From NCBI RefSeq assembly GCF_000208745.1, contig NC_030852.1:23481819-23545818 (forward strand): 64,000 nucleotides of DNA. Direction: 5' to 3'. Of the stretch, positions 1-13,962 are shown in pieces; the stretch's first letter is position 1; each line of letters starts with the position of its first letter. The notes beneath the pieces were generated by a model. The model made no database searches. It saw only the letters and a list, made by a program, of their open reading frames with translations, and was not told the origin of the DNA. This DNA is from Theobroma cacao. Taxonomy: Eukaryota > Streptophyta > Magnoliopsida > Malvales > Malvaceae. Both the position numbers and the translations under genes were made by a program.

Positions 1-1090
1 TATTTTTATGTAGAAAGATTATAGATGATAAATCTCGAGAATTTAATAAATCAAAATGATTAATTGCGTTTTGGTTGACGAAAATAATCCAATGAGCATC
101 CATCTGTGCAAGACAAGATTACCAAACTTTTATAAAATTTTTTTACAATCAACTAGCATTTTTTTTAACAAAATAGTAAAGAAAAAATTTAAAAATTATT
201 ATGAAAGATATAAAAGAAATTTTTAAGTTGATTCTTTATGTTCTTTAGAACCAAAGGAAAATCTATTTAAAGACATAAATATTTATTACTTAGGTACAAT
301 TAACAGTTAATTTAAATTAAAAAAAATTTAAATTTAAACACGGCTTGAAAAGGCTCCAATTTACACTTTAACTTATTTTAATCCAATTATTATAAATTTA
401 TTATCCTCTTTATTTAAAAGTCTCTTTCTTCTTTATTTCATCTAATGTATGTGGATATACTTATTATTATTAAAAATGTCCTACATGTACGAAATAACTG
501 TATAAATTAAAATATTAAACTAACTTTTTGTGGTTTATTGCTCATTTTTCAATCACAATGGTATAGCTTTGATTAAATGGGACCATTTTATTTTGCTGAA
601 TATTGATATTTACTTTAAAATTCAATAGAACTGTGTCAGTATAATATCTCATTTACACGGTTAGTTGATGCTATTGATTCATTTCAAGTCATCCTCAACC
701 AAACTCCTTCACTTATTCTATATCTGAACGTCTTTAGGTTGGAGCAAGGATAGTTTACCTGTTGGCTTCATGTCCAATTTCATGGTTAATGCAAGCCTTT
801 GGACAATGTCTCATCAAGATGATAGTTTCCCTTGAGTATAACGCCGCCAATTCTGGCTTTCCATTTTTAGAAATCAAGTAGTTTTGACCTTTTAAAGACT
901 CAAATAAATCATATATATATATATATATATAAAAAGGAACAGATCATAGAAAGGGTTCGGTCTTCACCAACCACGAGTGGGGGGTGTGTAAATTACCCTG
1001 AACCGGGAATCTTTTTGGGTAATTTCGATTATGGTTGTCGGGGGAGGGAGTGCGCACTGACAGCAAAAAGAGAAGCTCCAACAACTTGGA
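1..1090. other. AT-rich intergenic DNA and promoter side of the PSP gene
   Basis: No open frame here resembles a protein. The stretch is AT-rich, with an (AT)n run at about 911-930. The last few hundred bases must hold the promoter of the downstream phosphoserine phosphatase gene, but no TATA element can be assigned with confidence. Confidence 0.5.
911..931. repeat. (AT)n microsatellite
   Basis: Ten AT dinucleotides in a row, about 170 bp upstream of the likely transcribed leader of the phosphoserine phosphatase gene. Confidence 0.9.
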
Positions 1091-1623
1091 AAATATAAAA
1101 GAGAGGAGAGATCCGAAAACAGGGAATCAAAGAGGAAGCCGTCACCATTCACGAACAAAGGTTTCGATAGCTAAACATCTTATTTATCTCTGAAGGACAG
1201 CAGTAAGCTTCGCTTTTTCACCTTTTCCTTTTTGGGTTCTTCGTTTTGTTGCATTCTGCATGTATTTATGTTTTCTGTTTTTCGTTCTTTCTTTTCCCTT
1301 CATTTAGGGTGATAATTCCCTTCTCTGTTTTCCTTTGTTTTGCTTGCGGAGAAAATGAGAGGATTAGCTTTGTTGTACTTGTAAAATCTCTGAATCTGGG
1401 TTGTTGTTTTATATGATGAAATCATTCCATGCCTCCCTAAATGTGTTTCTTTTGTATTCTTTTTTTCGTAATTGTACGATGACTAACTTTGTTATTGAAA
1501 TGGGTTTTTATGTTTCTGCTGAATATGGCGAGATTGGCATGTTATCTGATTTAAGTTTTGATTGTTCTTGGTATTGGAGGATTTTGCTTTACTATTTTGG
1601 ATTGTTGGAAACAGGTCATTTTG

Positions 1624-4600
1624 ATGGAAGGCTTGGCGACTTCACGAATCATCTCGATTCAAGCTTCTCGTAGACAGCATTACTCTGCTTTTCTCCCTAC
1701 ATTTTCCTTGAAGTTACAAAAAATCTCGAATGGAGGTCAAGTTTGGATGATGAAACGTCCTAAGTCGTTCAAGTCGATTGCTGCTTCAGTTCAACCATTA
1801 GAAGCCTCAACTACTGGCCACTTTGATAATAAGCAGCCTTCAAAAGGTTTTATTTTTGTAGTTCTAGCGATCTTATATTGCTTTAGTTGAGTTCCAATGG
1901 TTTTGGATAGAAAGTAGGAAATGGGTTTAAATCTAAGCTTATAATGGTTTTTGAATTTTATGGACTTCAATGATGAATGCTTGGTCAGTTTTTAATTAAC
2001 TTTTCAATGTCTTTTACTGGTATGGTGATTGCTTTTATTGATAGTTGCCTTTATTACGTTATAGTGGTACTTGAGCTGTGGAGAAGTGCTGATGCAGTGT
2101 GCTTTGATGTGGATAGCACTGTGTGCACAGATGAGGGCATAGATGAACTTGCAGAATTTTGTGGGGCTGGAAAGGCTGTTGCAGAATGGACTGCAAGGTT
2201 GGTTGTCCAATTCATTTTGAGTACTTCAATTCCTTTGATGTTGTAGAGCTTAGATAGTTGATTCTGGTTTTGGTTTGATAGAGCGATGGGTGGTTCCGTT
2301 CCTTTTGAGGAGGCCTTGGCTGCCAGATTGTCTTTGTTCAAACCTTCCCTGGCTCAAGTCCAGGATTTTCTTGAGAAAAGACCACCAAGGTATGAGGCTT
2401 GTACTTCACTGTCTTGTTTATAACTTGTTATGTTCAACATATGACTAGGATGTTTGGGTAGTTTGTGGAGTGAAATTAGTACATTCTGCTAAGAAGCCAT
2501 GATTTGCTTGAACCTAACAGTGTTCATGCTGCCATTTGTTCAGTATTTGCATTAAATATTTTCACATCATTTTATTTTATATTATGTCTAGTTCTAAAGT
2601 TTGAGGCTCACTTGACAAGCAAACAAGTTTCATTTTAGCTCCTACATTATTTTAATGTTGTTACACTATGATAAAACAAAATTCTGGAGCTGCTATTTCA
2701 CTGAATAACATTGTTTCTAAAACATCCATCATAACCTTTAACCAAGATCCTAGATATTTCGGCACCTTAAACCTAACCACCTAAGCAAGGCGAGTAAAAC
2801 TAATTTCTAGTCCCTTTTTTTCTCTTTCTTTTTTTATTTTTAAGATGATGTTAAGATTTAACAGGACCTGTACTTCTCAGCCTTTGATTTGATCATCACA
2901 TCATAGTCATTATTTGCAGAAATTTCAGATTAACTGTGTAATAATTTGTAATTTAAATTAAATTCAAGAAAAAAATTTAAATTTAAATTTGCCCCTTGCA
3001 TAAGGGCATTCTGAATATTGATAAAGCAACATGTACCAATTCTCTAAACCAAAACTATGATGTTCTCTAGAAAATTGTTATAGAAAAATAATGGTAGAAG
3101 GGTATCAACTCCTTGATGAATAAACCATTTTGAGTTGTCTTTTATATTTTTTTTGTTACAATATTCTTTTTGTGTTTGTCTTAGTTTTTTTCTTCTCTAA
3201 AACCTGATGATTGCCAAATAATTCATGAGGTATTCTGAAAAAGAGCCATGCTCATTATTCTTCTTTTCAGGATTTCTCCTGGCATGGAAGAATTAGTCAA
3301 GAAGCTGAAGGCTACAAATACCAATGTTTATCTAATCTCTGGGGGCTTCCACCAAATGATCAATGTATGCTACTATGCTGCAAAACACTGGAAAGACCAT
3401 TCATATTTTTTACTTATTTTTGATAAGGCATTCATGTGGATTTTCGTTTTTCCAATTAACTGTGATCAACCAATATTTTTAATGATGGAAGTTGGAACTT
3501 GAGAAACTGGAGAACTTGAGGCTCATGCCAAACAATTTAATGCAAATTGGCAATCCTTGCATGACATTAGTTCCTATACAGACAGCAGATGATGACGTAG
3601 GAACAATCAACTAGATTAAAGACAATTTAAGCATGATACTCTTTCTGGAAAGAGATTTATGATTTCTTGTTCTTTAATTCTTTAAACATGTTGAAGCTGA
3701 ATGAAAATGGTTAAAAGAAAATGCTCAGCCTGAATACTTAAATGCCTTCATTTATAACGCATAGATGGGTAATGTTATTCTACAACCACACAATGTGGCA
3801 AAGGATCTCATTTTCTGCTTTATCAGTTTAGAGTTAGTATTAAGCATGTAGGCTCATTACTATTGGAAGAGGCATGTCATTAGATAGTAATATAATCTTC
3901 ACAATTCTTAGTGGAATACTCCTGCCAGAAGATGGTTAATTGAGAAAGTTTGTTTGTAGCCTGTTGCATCAATCCTTGGAATTCCACAAGAAAACATTTT
4001 TGCCAATAACCTGCTCTTTGGAAGTTCTGGAGAGTTTCTCGGTTTTGATGCTAATGAGCCTACTTCAAGGAGTGGAGGAAAAGCCGCTGCTGTTCAACAA
4101 ATAAGAAAGGTGAGTCTTGTGGCAGCTTTTTGCATTGGCTGGCTAAAAATTACATTACTAAGTCAATTAAAGTAATTTTCCAGGCTCAGGGATATAAGGT
4201 CTTAGTCATGATTGGTGATGGTGCTACTGATCTTGAGGTTTGTAAATTCATCCGAATTTCTTCTAAATATAGTTCATCTTTATTTAAGGATTGGGTGAAG
4301 TTCATAATTTTTTTCCCCAATGACCTTTCCTTTGTGTGACATTTCCGTGCCTGTTTAGAGAGGAAGATACTTTTATTTTCAATATGCTTTAAAGGGCTTG
4401 ATGAAATTTTTCAAATATACCTCTGTATGTGTGTGGAAAGAAGGAGAGTGCAGAAAAACTAAAAGGTCATAAGTTTTTTTTTTTTTTTATTTGGAGGATG
4501 GAGGGTGTGGAATGTAATGGGAGAAGTGCCCAGTAATTAAATATTCAGGGTTAAGCTTATTGTCTCTTCATTAAATTTAGTTATATTGTTGAGCATCCTA

Positions 4601-4840
4601 TAGGTTTGTTGGGCAATTTCTGATTGCTTCCCTTAATTGTCTTTGAGCAGCATTTTTCTATATCAATGGGATTTTCACATTTTCTTTATTTCTCCCATTT
4701 TGCTTCAAATATAGGCCCGTAAACCAGGAGGTGCTGACTTGTTTATTTGCTATGCTGGTGTTCAACTTCGGGAGGCTGTTGCGGTGAAAGCTAATTGGTT
4801 GATCTTCAACTTCAGAGATCTTATAAATGCCTTGGAGTAG
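1624..4840 (+). CDS. PSP: Phosphoserine phosphatase, chloroplast precursor (7 coding exons)
   Basis: Catalyses the last step of the phosphorylated serine pathway, phosphoserine to serine, in plastids. Coding exons are 1624-1846, 2065-2197, 2282-2389, 3271-3364, 3960-4109, 4184-4237 and 4715-4840. All junctions are GT-AG and keep frame, giving 295 aa, the usual length of plant PSP. HAD-superfamily motifs are visible: motif I DVDST at residues 89-93 (D89 nucleophile, D91), motif II LISGG, the motif III region SGGKAA, and motif IV GDGATD at 247-252. The first ~70 residues are Ser/Lys/Arg-rich with few acids, as expected for a transit peptide. A non-coding leader exon (about 1100-1202) and a leader intron with acceptor at 1613-1614 precede the ATG (inferred). 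The start is the first Met after that acceptor. Nothing in the gene is broken. Confidence 0.95.
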
Positions 4841-7400
4841 CTTGTTTACTTTCCGATTTTTATGCCTTTTTCTTTTCTGTTACAAGTTTTGTGCACATGT
4901 GTTTTATGCATGCATTCTTCATAATTTTTTGCTATAGGTTTAAGTGTATAAAACTCAGAAAATGAATAACGAGGGGTTGTTTCATGTTCTTTCCGCATTG
5001 TAAATGCCGATGCTTTACATCTTCATACTCATTTTCTTAGGTGAGAAATCTTCTCCGTGGCTCATTCCTTGTGCTATAGAAAGCATTGTGGAAATTGCAA
5101 CAAGTGAATGGCATTGGCAGGTGTTAAGATAGAGCATGAATTATGTATATTTGTGGATTGGAAGTTGAGACAATGTTGCATAAAAATGTAGTCATAGGTC
5201 CCAATAGAACTGGATTTAGTATGTAAATTTAACTAGATTGGTCAAATAAGCATAGAAGTATGTGTTTCACTTGACTTAAGTTTTGCTCTTCTCCTGGGTG
5301 TCAAAACCTCATAATGACTACATATAACAACGATATGACTAGGTTGATGGTCAAGACGTGCGGATTGGGTCGGATATTTAGGCCCAAAACAAGGAACTTA
5401 TTGGCACGTCCAAGCCCATGATAAGTCAGTTTTGGACAGATCGCCGTTTGTTCCATGCATTAATCAATGCCAACTAGCCCTCGTAGCATTCTTACTTTAT
5501 TTCTTCGCAGATTATTTGACGACTCTTTGAATTAAGCTGCTACCCACTTCATTGATCTGAATTGTTCAACTTTCTTGTTCCTAAAGAAAAGAAAGAGAAG
5601 GTGGTGTGTCACTAATAAATCTATTATGTTTGATCATTCATAAATGAATAATAATAATAACAATAATAATAATAGGATTCATTCAATCAACTCTTTGTGG
5701 CCCTCCACACCACCCCTTTTACACTTTTCAATTCAGTGATAGATAGATGTATGTATTCAATTTCTTACTTTATATCTGTAAGACTAAACCATAAATGTTT
5801 GTGAATGTGCAATTAATTTCTAAAAGTTTGCAAATAACCTGTGCTTTGTTCTAGAATTATTAAATCTTCTTAATCATAAAATACTTTCATCTTCTCCACG
5901 TATATCCCGTAAGATCCTAAGTCCAGTGCACCTCCATTGTTCTAAAAGGGCAAAAAAAACTTTACTAATGTCCAATTTCCATACCTACCCATTTATCCTT
6001 TCTCATTGGCGTCTCTACAAATTTTTGTCCTATTATTTTATACAATTGCTAAATGGCATTGTTCTGGCCCATACATACATTCCAGTTCAAATCGAAGGAG
6101 ATGAGATTTTTACTCAAAACAGACCACAACCCTGAAACAATTTAAATAAAACCAGAAAATTACATGTAAGTTTAGATTTAATTATTCTTATTGTCAAAAA
6201 TCAATTATCTCACAAAATTTTATTATAATATTAATTCTGTCTTTAAACAAGTATACCCAGCTCGAGCAATCTGTTTCCAAGCTTACATTTCTTTTGCCGC
6301 TTATGGTAACACGGGAAAAAGAAAACATAAGCTCCAAAAATTGAAGAATGAATAGTAAATTCAAATAACAATATTGGTCAAAAGGGTTAAATGTAAATCT
6401 GTTTGTGCAAAAGTTGTAAATTGATTAAAAGAAAAAAGTGAAGTATCATAATTATAATATGACGATGGAATCACTTGCTTTAACAAAAAGTAGATTATCC
6501 ATTAATTACATCACAACCAAGTATCATTTACGCGGGAATTCCATAATTCCCCAATGAATCTAGTAACTGCCCCAAGTGTCAAGGTAGGAGTTATTGGTGG
6601 AAGTAGATATGATCAATCCCAGCAAGCAAACATTGGTTCCTCCTCCTCGGCCATGGACGATCATGTCAATGGACAAAGTGAGTCCTTTTCAAAGGCTCCT
6701 CACATCACATGCACATGATGCACTTCCCTTTTGCAAATTTCAAAAGATTAGAAAGAAAGGCCCCAAGGCCAAAAGACAAGTATTTCAGATGCCAAATCTA
6801 CCCAAAGAATAGACCGAGATATACCTGTTTGAGATTAAATTTTTGGGACCCTCGGGCCCCTCCAGGGTTAGGTATAAAGAGTTGACATTGTCCCTCACCA
6901 AAATATTAGAATGAACAAGAAAAAGGTTCCCTTTTTTATAAAAGAAAGAAAAGTTAAATATGCGCAAAGCTATGGAAATTGACCATTTCATTTATAAATG
7001 GAGGGAGAAAGTTGAAGATTATTCTTCTAAGAGACTTAAATCCGTTTACTCAAATACCCAAATTTTGGCTTGGGACTTTACAATTTTTCAAGTGATTATA
7101 TATATATATATATTTCAATAATATTATATGTATATAGACCTTCGCCGGCCCTCTCAAGACAACCGTTTTCTAAGACTCCCTGCCGTTAAAATCCAAAAAA
7201 ATAAAAACCCATTATTCAGGTTGTCTATTTTTCATATTAGGAATTTAGGGTACATGAAATGGACTAAGTTGGTGGTGTTGGCGGGGTCAGTTGGTCCACA
7301 AAAAATAAAAATCATACCAGTGATTTTATCTCATCCCTTTTTTTTTTTTTTAAAGGAGAAAATTTTTTTAAAATGATATTAGTAGTAATGTGTTTGTTGT
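4841..7400. other. Intergenic region between PSP and the POLAR-like gene
   Basis: The first few hundred bases are PSP 3' UTR. The rest is AT-rich, with an (AAT)n-type run at about 5647-5674 and a short TA run near 7098-7112. Open frames of 60-80 codons occur (for example at 5926, 6594 and 7128) but have no recognisable domain or splice context. I see no gene here. Confidence 0.6.
5647..5674. repeat. (AAT)n microsatellite, imperfect
   Basis: A run of about nine AAT trinucleotides with one interruption, in the intergenic region. Confidence 0.8.
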
Positions 7401-8397
7401 TAGTACCTTGAAAAGCCCTGTGTTTGTTTTTATTGAGAAAAAGCTAGAAAAAGCATTAGTAACAGGGGTGGATGCAGGTGAATGTAGCCTTTGTAGATAA
7501 CAGAGCAACGGATCTTATTCTTCCAAGGAATCCAATCTCTGAGATTCAACCATAACAAAAAACATCTTTTTTGAAACTTGGGTCTGCTAGATTTTGCTTC
7601 ACAGCTTAACTGATTCTCGAAAAAGAGAAAAAAAAAAAAAGAAGAAAGTAAGCCCCTTTTTTTCTTTTTTATCTTGTTGTTATAGTTGAAGCAGCAAGAG
7701 CCAATTTTATCAGCTTCGTTTTGGGTGCAATGGGGTTCCTTCATTCAATGGGTTTTGCATTGCTGAGGTTGTTTTCATATTGGTAAAGCTTGGATTTTTA
7801 TATCATTTTCAGAGATGGGTTGTTGTTTTTAGGGTTGTTGCTGTTTGTGACGTCTAAGCAGTTTGTCTTAGGAAATGGGATTTTGTTCATTTATGGGTTT
7901 GGCTGTCTATAGTTTGCGTCCCGTTGAATAAAGTTTATGTTTTTGACAGCTATTCAGGCTGCTGTTGTTTGTGCCGTAGTGTTTGATTGTCTCAAGATTG
8001 TAGATTTAGGAAGCTCATTTTTGTTCGTTCCTTTAGTTTTATGTTGGCTGGTTTATTATTTCATTGTCTTCGTTAAGTTCCTGGAATTGATTGTTGAGTT
8101 GGAGGAGTTTCCATCCTGGCTTGCACATTGTTTTCTGTTATATGAAAAGTTCTTGTCAGGGAGACAAATGAGAAAATCTGTTTTCGTTAAATTGGCGCTG
8201 TTTCATAATTCAATAAGATTTCTCATTCTCTACTTGATTATTGTGCTGAAGTGTGAAAGGCCAAAGATATTTTCTTTTCATACTTGGATTCATGGAAATT
8301 GTTGCTTTGAGGTTTTGGGTGTTGAGAATTGAAATAAAGGTAAACTTTTGTGCTGTGGAACTTGGGTAGTCTCTGAAATTTCTGTGGACGAGCAGAA

Positions 8398-11300
8398 ATG
8401 GATTCATGGCTTGTTGCAGCAGCAGCAGCTGCTGGATATTTTGCTAAATATTGGAAAAATCTTTCGAAGGATAGGAATGGCTTTCCAGAGTTTTCTTCTG
8501 GGAATTCAAGAATTGGAAAGGCTGATAGCGGGAAGGGTCCCTTCTGCAAATTGTCTCCGAGAAGGAAACTCCAGGAAGATGTTTCTCCAGATGCAAGAGA
8601 GGTTTCAGATAGGAAAGTTTCGGATATTTACCATTTAAATGTCACTTCAGCTGCAGAAGTGGAGTCGACGATTGGATTTTATGGTGAAAAGGTGGGAAGC
8701 TTGGGAAATCACACAGATCATAATGTAATTTGTCTATCAAGTTTAGCACCTGGATTCTTGACAAATGAAAACCTGAGAGAAGATAAATGTGGAAAGGAGT
8801 CTGGTGCTGATAGTGGTGGTAATTCTGCTAAACCTTCTATCACTAGAATGGACTCTTTTAGTGATTCTATGAGGAAAAGAAGCTCTCTTAAAACTAAAAT
8901 TTCATATGGACGTTTGCTTAAACCTCTAACTTCCCTAGATAGTTGTCTCATGGCTCAGCTGTATATGCAACATGTTAAAATGGAGGAGTACGTACTTAGT
9001 TCCCTTCCATCGCCATCAACGCCAACTTTGAGACCATTGCTCATAACTGATGGAAGCCGAATAATCAGCAGAGCAAGTCATGATTTTTCTAGTGGATCAA
9101 ATGTAACCGGGGACAATAAGCTGCATAATGAAGCCACTTTCAAAAAGAGTGGATATGTGCCCGGGATTCCTCCATTGCCGAAAATCGAGTCTTTGGATCT
9201 CCCCAAGAAGTTGAAATTTAAGAGAGGAAGCGTGCGCAATGGAAGACTGAGCATTCCTTGCAAAATTGATACTGAAAAGCAGTTTCATTCACAACAAGGT
9301 ACTGTTCTTACATTGTTATGAATTTTGCTATTACCTTTTATGTCAATGCTATTTGGAAAAATGAGGGGGTTTCTTAATACTTGCCTATGCTTAGAAGTCA
9401 AATAAACATCTCATTTGATTAAAGTAAAAATGGAAGTCATTCTTACTACTGAAAGCTATTTTCTATCAGATTATTTGCTTTCTTGCTAAATGTGTTAGAT
9501 GTTGAAAGGGAAGTAATCCGAAAATATGTACTTACCGTAGGTTAAATAGGGAGTACAAGCATGCTACCATCATATTTGCTTATGTGAACACAGTTACACT
9601 TGCCATTTTCAGTCCTGAAGCTCAGGAGTGTCAATGTAATTTCATTTTGTTGGACATTTTTTATTTATTTATTTATTTTTGGTGGGGGGGCAGGCATTTT
9701 TGGGGTGGTTAACTCTAGTTGGACCTTCCAGAGTTCAAAAAAGAAAAGGAATAATAAGTAGGATCAATTACCTTTTCTCCATCTTCGTCATGAGTTAAAC
9801 AGCATTGGAAACAGTTTCTTATACTTTCATTCTATGTTACTCGGACTCAAAGCCAGTGTCATATGTGGGTATGTGTTCAACACATGTGCATTCTATTTTT
9901 TCTAAGTTTTTCCTTATATTTGGAGGGTTAGACCTCCACACCCATGTCAGTCGGAAATGTGTCGGACACGGGTACTTCAAGGAAAATAAGAATCAGAGGA
10001 ATGTTTAATGCCTCTTCAAACAATTCTTTATTTTGGCATTTGATAAGTTCTTATCCAAATTCAATGATTTATGAGAGGAGCTTAAGCTTGATGCAGAAGA
10101 ACATGATTTGCCATTAAATTTTATTTATTTATTTATTCTACATTTTGCACATAAATATGTCTCCCTTGCTTCATTGCACCAGAAGCAATAGTATTTTACA
10201 CTCACTTGTTATGTTAGACATAAGCCATGTATTCACTAATATACAAGGTCTATCTATATACTTTCAGTACTAGCAAGAAAAGCAGTGGACACTTTTTTGA
10301 TGAATAGGCACCCTAGTCTTCAGTCAAGATTTCTTTTAGTATTTTATTCATTCATTATACTTATGATATTTCTCTTGTAGTCTAGTCAACTGCATGTCCT
10401 AATCCTTTTTTACTTACCAGGTTCACATCATGGAGCGATTCTATTTTGTCTGGGGATTTCTATTGGTTTAATATCTTCTTACATGGGAAATAGAAGGGAA
10501 GTGGACAAATTGAAAGGGTTGTTAAAGCAGACAGAGAACTTGGTTCAAGATCTACAAGAAGAACTTGAGATGAAAGATTCATTGACAGTGAAAGAGCTAG
10601 CTAATGAGAATTATGAATCACAGGAGACATATGACAATTCATTTCATGACAGGGCAACAAATTCATGTTCCCTTGAACAGAATATAGATAATTCTACAAG
10701 ATATGATGGTAAAGAATTATATTATGAAAAGGTAAAGGAAAGCTCAGAGTCTATGAGTAAAATTGAAGCAGAGCTTGAAGCTGAACTTGAGAGGTTGGGA
10801 CTAAACATGAATGTATCTAATATGGAGAGAAGATTATCTGATCTTGTTGAGGTAAGCTTGTATCTATCGTGGCATTCCCTTGAGCTCTTTGGATGGTCTA
10901 ATGGATGCTTTATTTGTTGCATTTGCATCAGCCTTGTGTATGACTGCACCAGTTCTTGTATGGCATTTTTTCAGTTTCTTTTTTAAATATCATGGGAAGA
11001 TTATTCAGTTCTCTGAAGACCACTATCAAAAATGCATACTGAGAACTTTAATTTTTTATTATCTTGTGTACTCTGCAAATGTTTCTTGAGAAATCACTAT
11101 GAAACTATGTTGATTGAATCTCGTGAGAATGCAATTTTCTGATTCTAAATTTAATATTTCATGTTCAATTTCAAATCTTGAAAACTAGAATATTTGGTCA
11201 TTTGATTTACTTGTTTGATGCTGGATGGTACTTTATATGTTTTGTAGTAGTTAGAAACCAGGAGGGCAATACTTAGGTAAAGTTCCTTAAGTCAAAGTTT

Positions 11301-13307
11301 GTGAGGCCCCTTATTAAAAACAATAAAATAAAATATAAATTTGAAAATCCAAACCAATAGATTGAAAGACTCTTATTACATAGATAAAGTATATAAAATT
11401 TCAAATAATTTGAATATGTTTTGATATTTTATTTAAATAGGCATTTTTATTGAAAATTTTGACAAAGTTTTCACCATTCAATAAACATCGATCAAAGTTT
11501 GTGCATACATGCTATTTTTAATTAAATTTTTACATATTATTGATCTTCTCACTAGATTCTATCAATCTATCGGTTTAAATTTTGAAATTTTAGTTTTTAT
11601 TTAATCAATTTCAAAGAGGAGCCTTAGGAACTTGACCTAAGGAAGCTCACCTAAGTTCTCTCCGAAACCACAAAGTCCAAGAATTATCAGAATGAAATGA
11701 TAGAGATCAGGATGCAACCTCTTCCTTGTTGGATGAGGCAATGGTTCAAACATTAGTCAATGTGTTATTCACAAAGGAGTGGGAAGGCATTGCAATTATT
11801 AGACTAATGAAGCATGAATTTCTTGTATAAATATCTTCTGATGTCAGATGATAATGTCTCTTGCCAGAGGAAGCTGAGTAAAAGCACAGTTTCTTAATCA
11901 CTGTCCTGGTGTGCAGCTTGTTTAGCATGTGATTTCTTCCATTAGAGTTCTTTTCCTTTTTAAATACTATGAAAGACACGTTTTATCCTTTTTGTTTCTC
12001 ACTTTATTATGTAGTTTGTTTCCCATGAAAGATGGTGTTTATCCTTTTTTGCAGCAGGTTTACGTATTTGCATATTTCTCCAAATGTTACAGGTAGATGT
12101 AGTGCATATCAAACAAAAACATTTGGTTAATTTGCCTTTTCTTGGAATTACATTTCAAGGTTGTCATATTGTTTTTCATTTGCATATTTCTAAGGATAAC
12201 CTCTTACCAATAGATATGACTGTCGTGGCTGCTTGATTCTTTGCACATGACATTGCTGTGTATTGACTGTTTTGAATATTTTATAGGAGTTACAAGCAAA
12301 TAAAATAAGCAAAACATGATGGAAGGGCAGAAACCTTTCATTGTGAATTTATTCTGAGAGAAGTATAGTCTTTTCTTCCTGTATATATAGTAAGAAAATA
12401 GTTGTCTATTTAGCTTGGTGATTTTACTTAGCTGTTTGCTGTTGCATTTATTTTTTTCCTTCCACCCAAGCTTGCTTGTATGTCCAAATGATACAGCTAA
12501 AAATTCACGCAGCTCGACCCAGATTTTGTGGCGGATTTTGCTGAAGGTGAATTGAGATCTGACAAGGTCAAGGATCAGGCTCCTGTCCAATCTGTGCCAA
12601 ATGAAGATAGAAGTGGCACCTCAACTACTCACTCTGGAAATTATGCAGTCTCACCTCGAGAGTTGAGCTTGCGTCTGCATGAAGTTATTCAATCAAGGCT
12701 TGAAGAACGTGTACAGGAACTTGAGACAGCCCTCCAGAACAGCCAGAGGAAGGTGAAACTAATGGAATCAGAGCCTAAGAACTCTTGGAAGATATCTGGC
12801 AGTGAATGGAAAAATTCCTCCACCCCAGAGAGTCTAACTAACAAAGAGTTTGATTGCGTGTCCAAGCCTCTAGTTATGAATTTATCAGGGGAAGCTCTAG
12901 ATGCATACAACGAGGCTTGTGAAGAGTTGTTGAAGGTAGATGAGTCAGAAGAAGAGGAGGATGCACCATCGGATCATTATCAAAATAACTATCATGAGGA
13001 GCTGGATATGTTTGATGGAAACATGTCATGGGATGGTCAAAATACCAGAAACGGTTCATTGCCAAATCCTACGCACAATGCAATGAATATATTAGAGGAA
13101 CCCTTTCGTGGTCAAGGAAGAATATTGGAAGAGCAATCCTCAAGGGTACAGGAATTACTGGACATTGGTGTAAGTGAAGATGAATCTAGTGATTGTGATG
13201 ATGAGATGGAGAAACAACTGATACAGCAGATTGTGGAGAAAACCAAGAAAGGATCTCCTGTACTGCTAAACGCACAGAGGATACTGTTTTCTATGTATGA
13301 AATATAA
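8398..13307 (+). CDS. POLAR-like protein: one membrane segment plus coiled coils (3 coding exons)
   Basis: Coding exons are 8398-9298, 10421-10851 and 12513-13307, all with GT-AG junctions in frame, giving 708 aa. The start MDSWLVAAAAAAGY, a single hydrophobic segment at residues 305-321, a charged coiled coil right after it (about 325-365), a second coiled coil (about 495-531, with an EERVQELE-type heptad pattern) and the C-terminal block KTKKGSPVLLNAQR match what I recall of plant proteins annotated as POLAR or POLAR-like. POLAR marks and scaffolds the polarity crescent of asymmetrically dividing stomatal-lineage cells; the role of this paralogue is not shown by sequence. The middle is Ser-rich and likely disordered. 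An acidic stretch (about 573-585, EESEEEEDA-like) lies between the second coiled coil and the C terminus. The leader probably begins near 7400-7700. Intron 2 carries a MITE-like insertion. Family assignment is good; function is inferred. Confidence 0.85.
9834..9995. repeat. Possible fragment of a dispersed plant repeat in intron 1
   Basis: The phrases TTACTCGGACTC and TGTCGGACACGGGT lie about 130 bp apart. They resemble a dispersed repeat family seen near genes in many dicots. I see no inverted ends or target duplication, so this is only a weak call. Confidence 0.3.
11261..11663. mobile_element. MITE-like element (403 bp) in intron 2 of the POLAR-like gene
   Basis: The two ends are inverted repeats of about 45-50 bp (11261-11310 and 11615-11663, roughly 75% matching by eye, each containing ACTTAGGT and TTCCTTA blocks). 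The element is flanked by a direct 7-bp duplication GAAACCA at 11254-11260 and 11664-11670. The interior is AT-rich with no coding capacity. This is the structure of a non-autonomous DNA transposon. A target duplication of 7-8 bp would fit hAT-type elements, but the terminal bases are not the usual hAT ones, so the superfamily is left open. Confidence 0.8.
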
Positions 13308-13962
13308 CATTGAGATTAAAATGAAAAAAAATGGGGAAACTAAAATTTTTGCAGTGTATACATATAGAAGTACTTTGTATTCTTAAGCACAGAAATTCCC
13401 CATTTACTTTTTTGATTTGTCCATACTTTCACAAAGAGAATATTACATTATTAACAACTTATATCGACTTACAGATTTTGTTTAGGGAAAGAGAAAACTC
13501 AAACCATCCTCCTTGACTTGAACAGAAAAACATCAAATGTTAAGATACAACCAACAAGAGGGTACAAAAATTCTTGAATAACATCTTGTCTATTTACTCA
13601 GTAATAATAAATTGTATACCGAATAAAATTCCACAAATATCATGACCAATGACTCCAACCGGCCACCTCTGTAATAGTGTCCCAATATGTGTGTGTTTGT
13701 GTGGTTGAGACTTGAGAGAGAGACGGATGAATAAAATTGATGCAACAGCCTGAGAGTTAAAATTATTTTTCCAGGGAATATTCAGTTTTCTCTATGAGAA
13801 ACACTCAAAAAAGCATCAACGTCTACAAAGACGACAGTCACATAAATGACAAATAAAACAGTTCAGAGAAAAGAGTGATGATAACTAATAACTAAAAACC
13901 AAAACAATCTACTTTTAAAGCAGGGTAGAAACAAGTTGTCCATCCAACCGGAAACACTTATT
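13308..13962. other. Convergent 3' UTR region
   Basis: This DNA lies between the stop codons of the POLAR-like gene (+) and the RRM gene (-). It should hold both 3' UTRs and both poly(A) sites, possibly overlapping. No other gene is seen. Confidence 0.6.
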
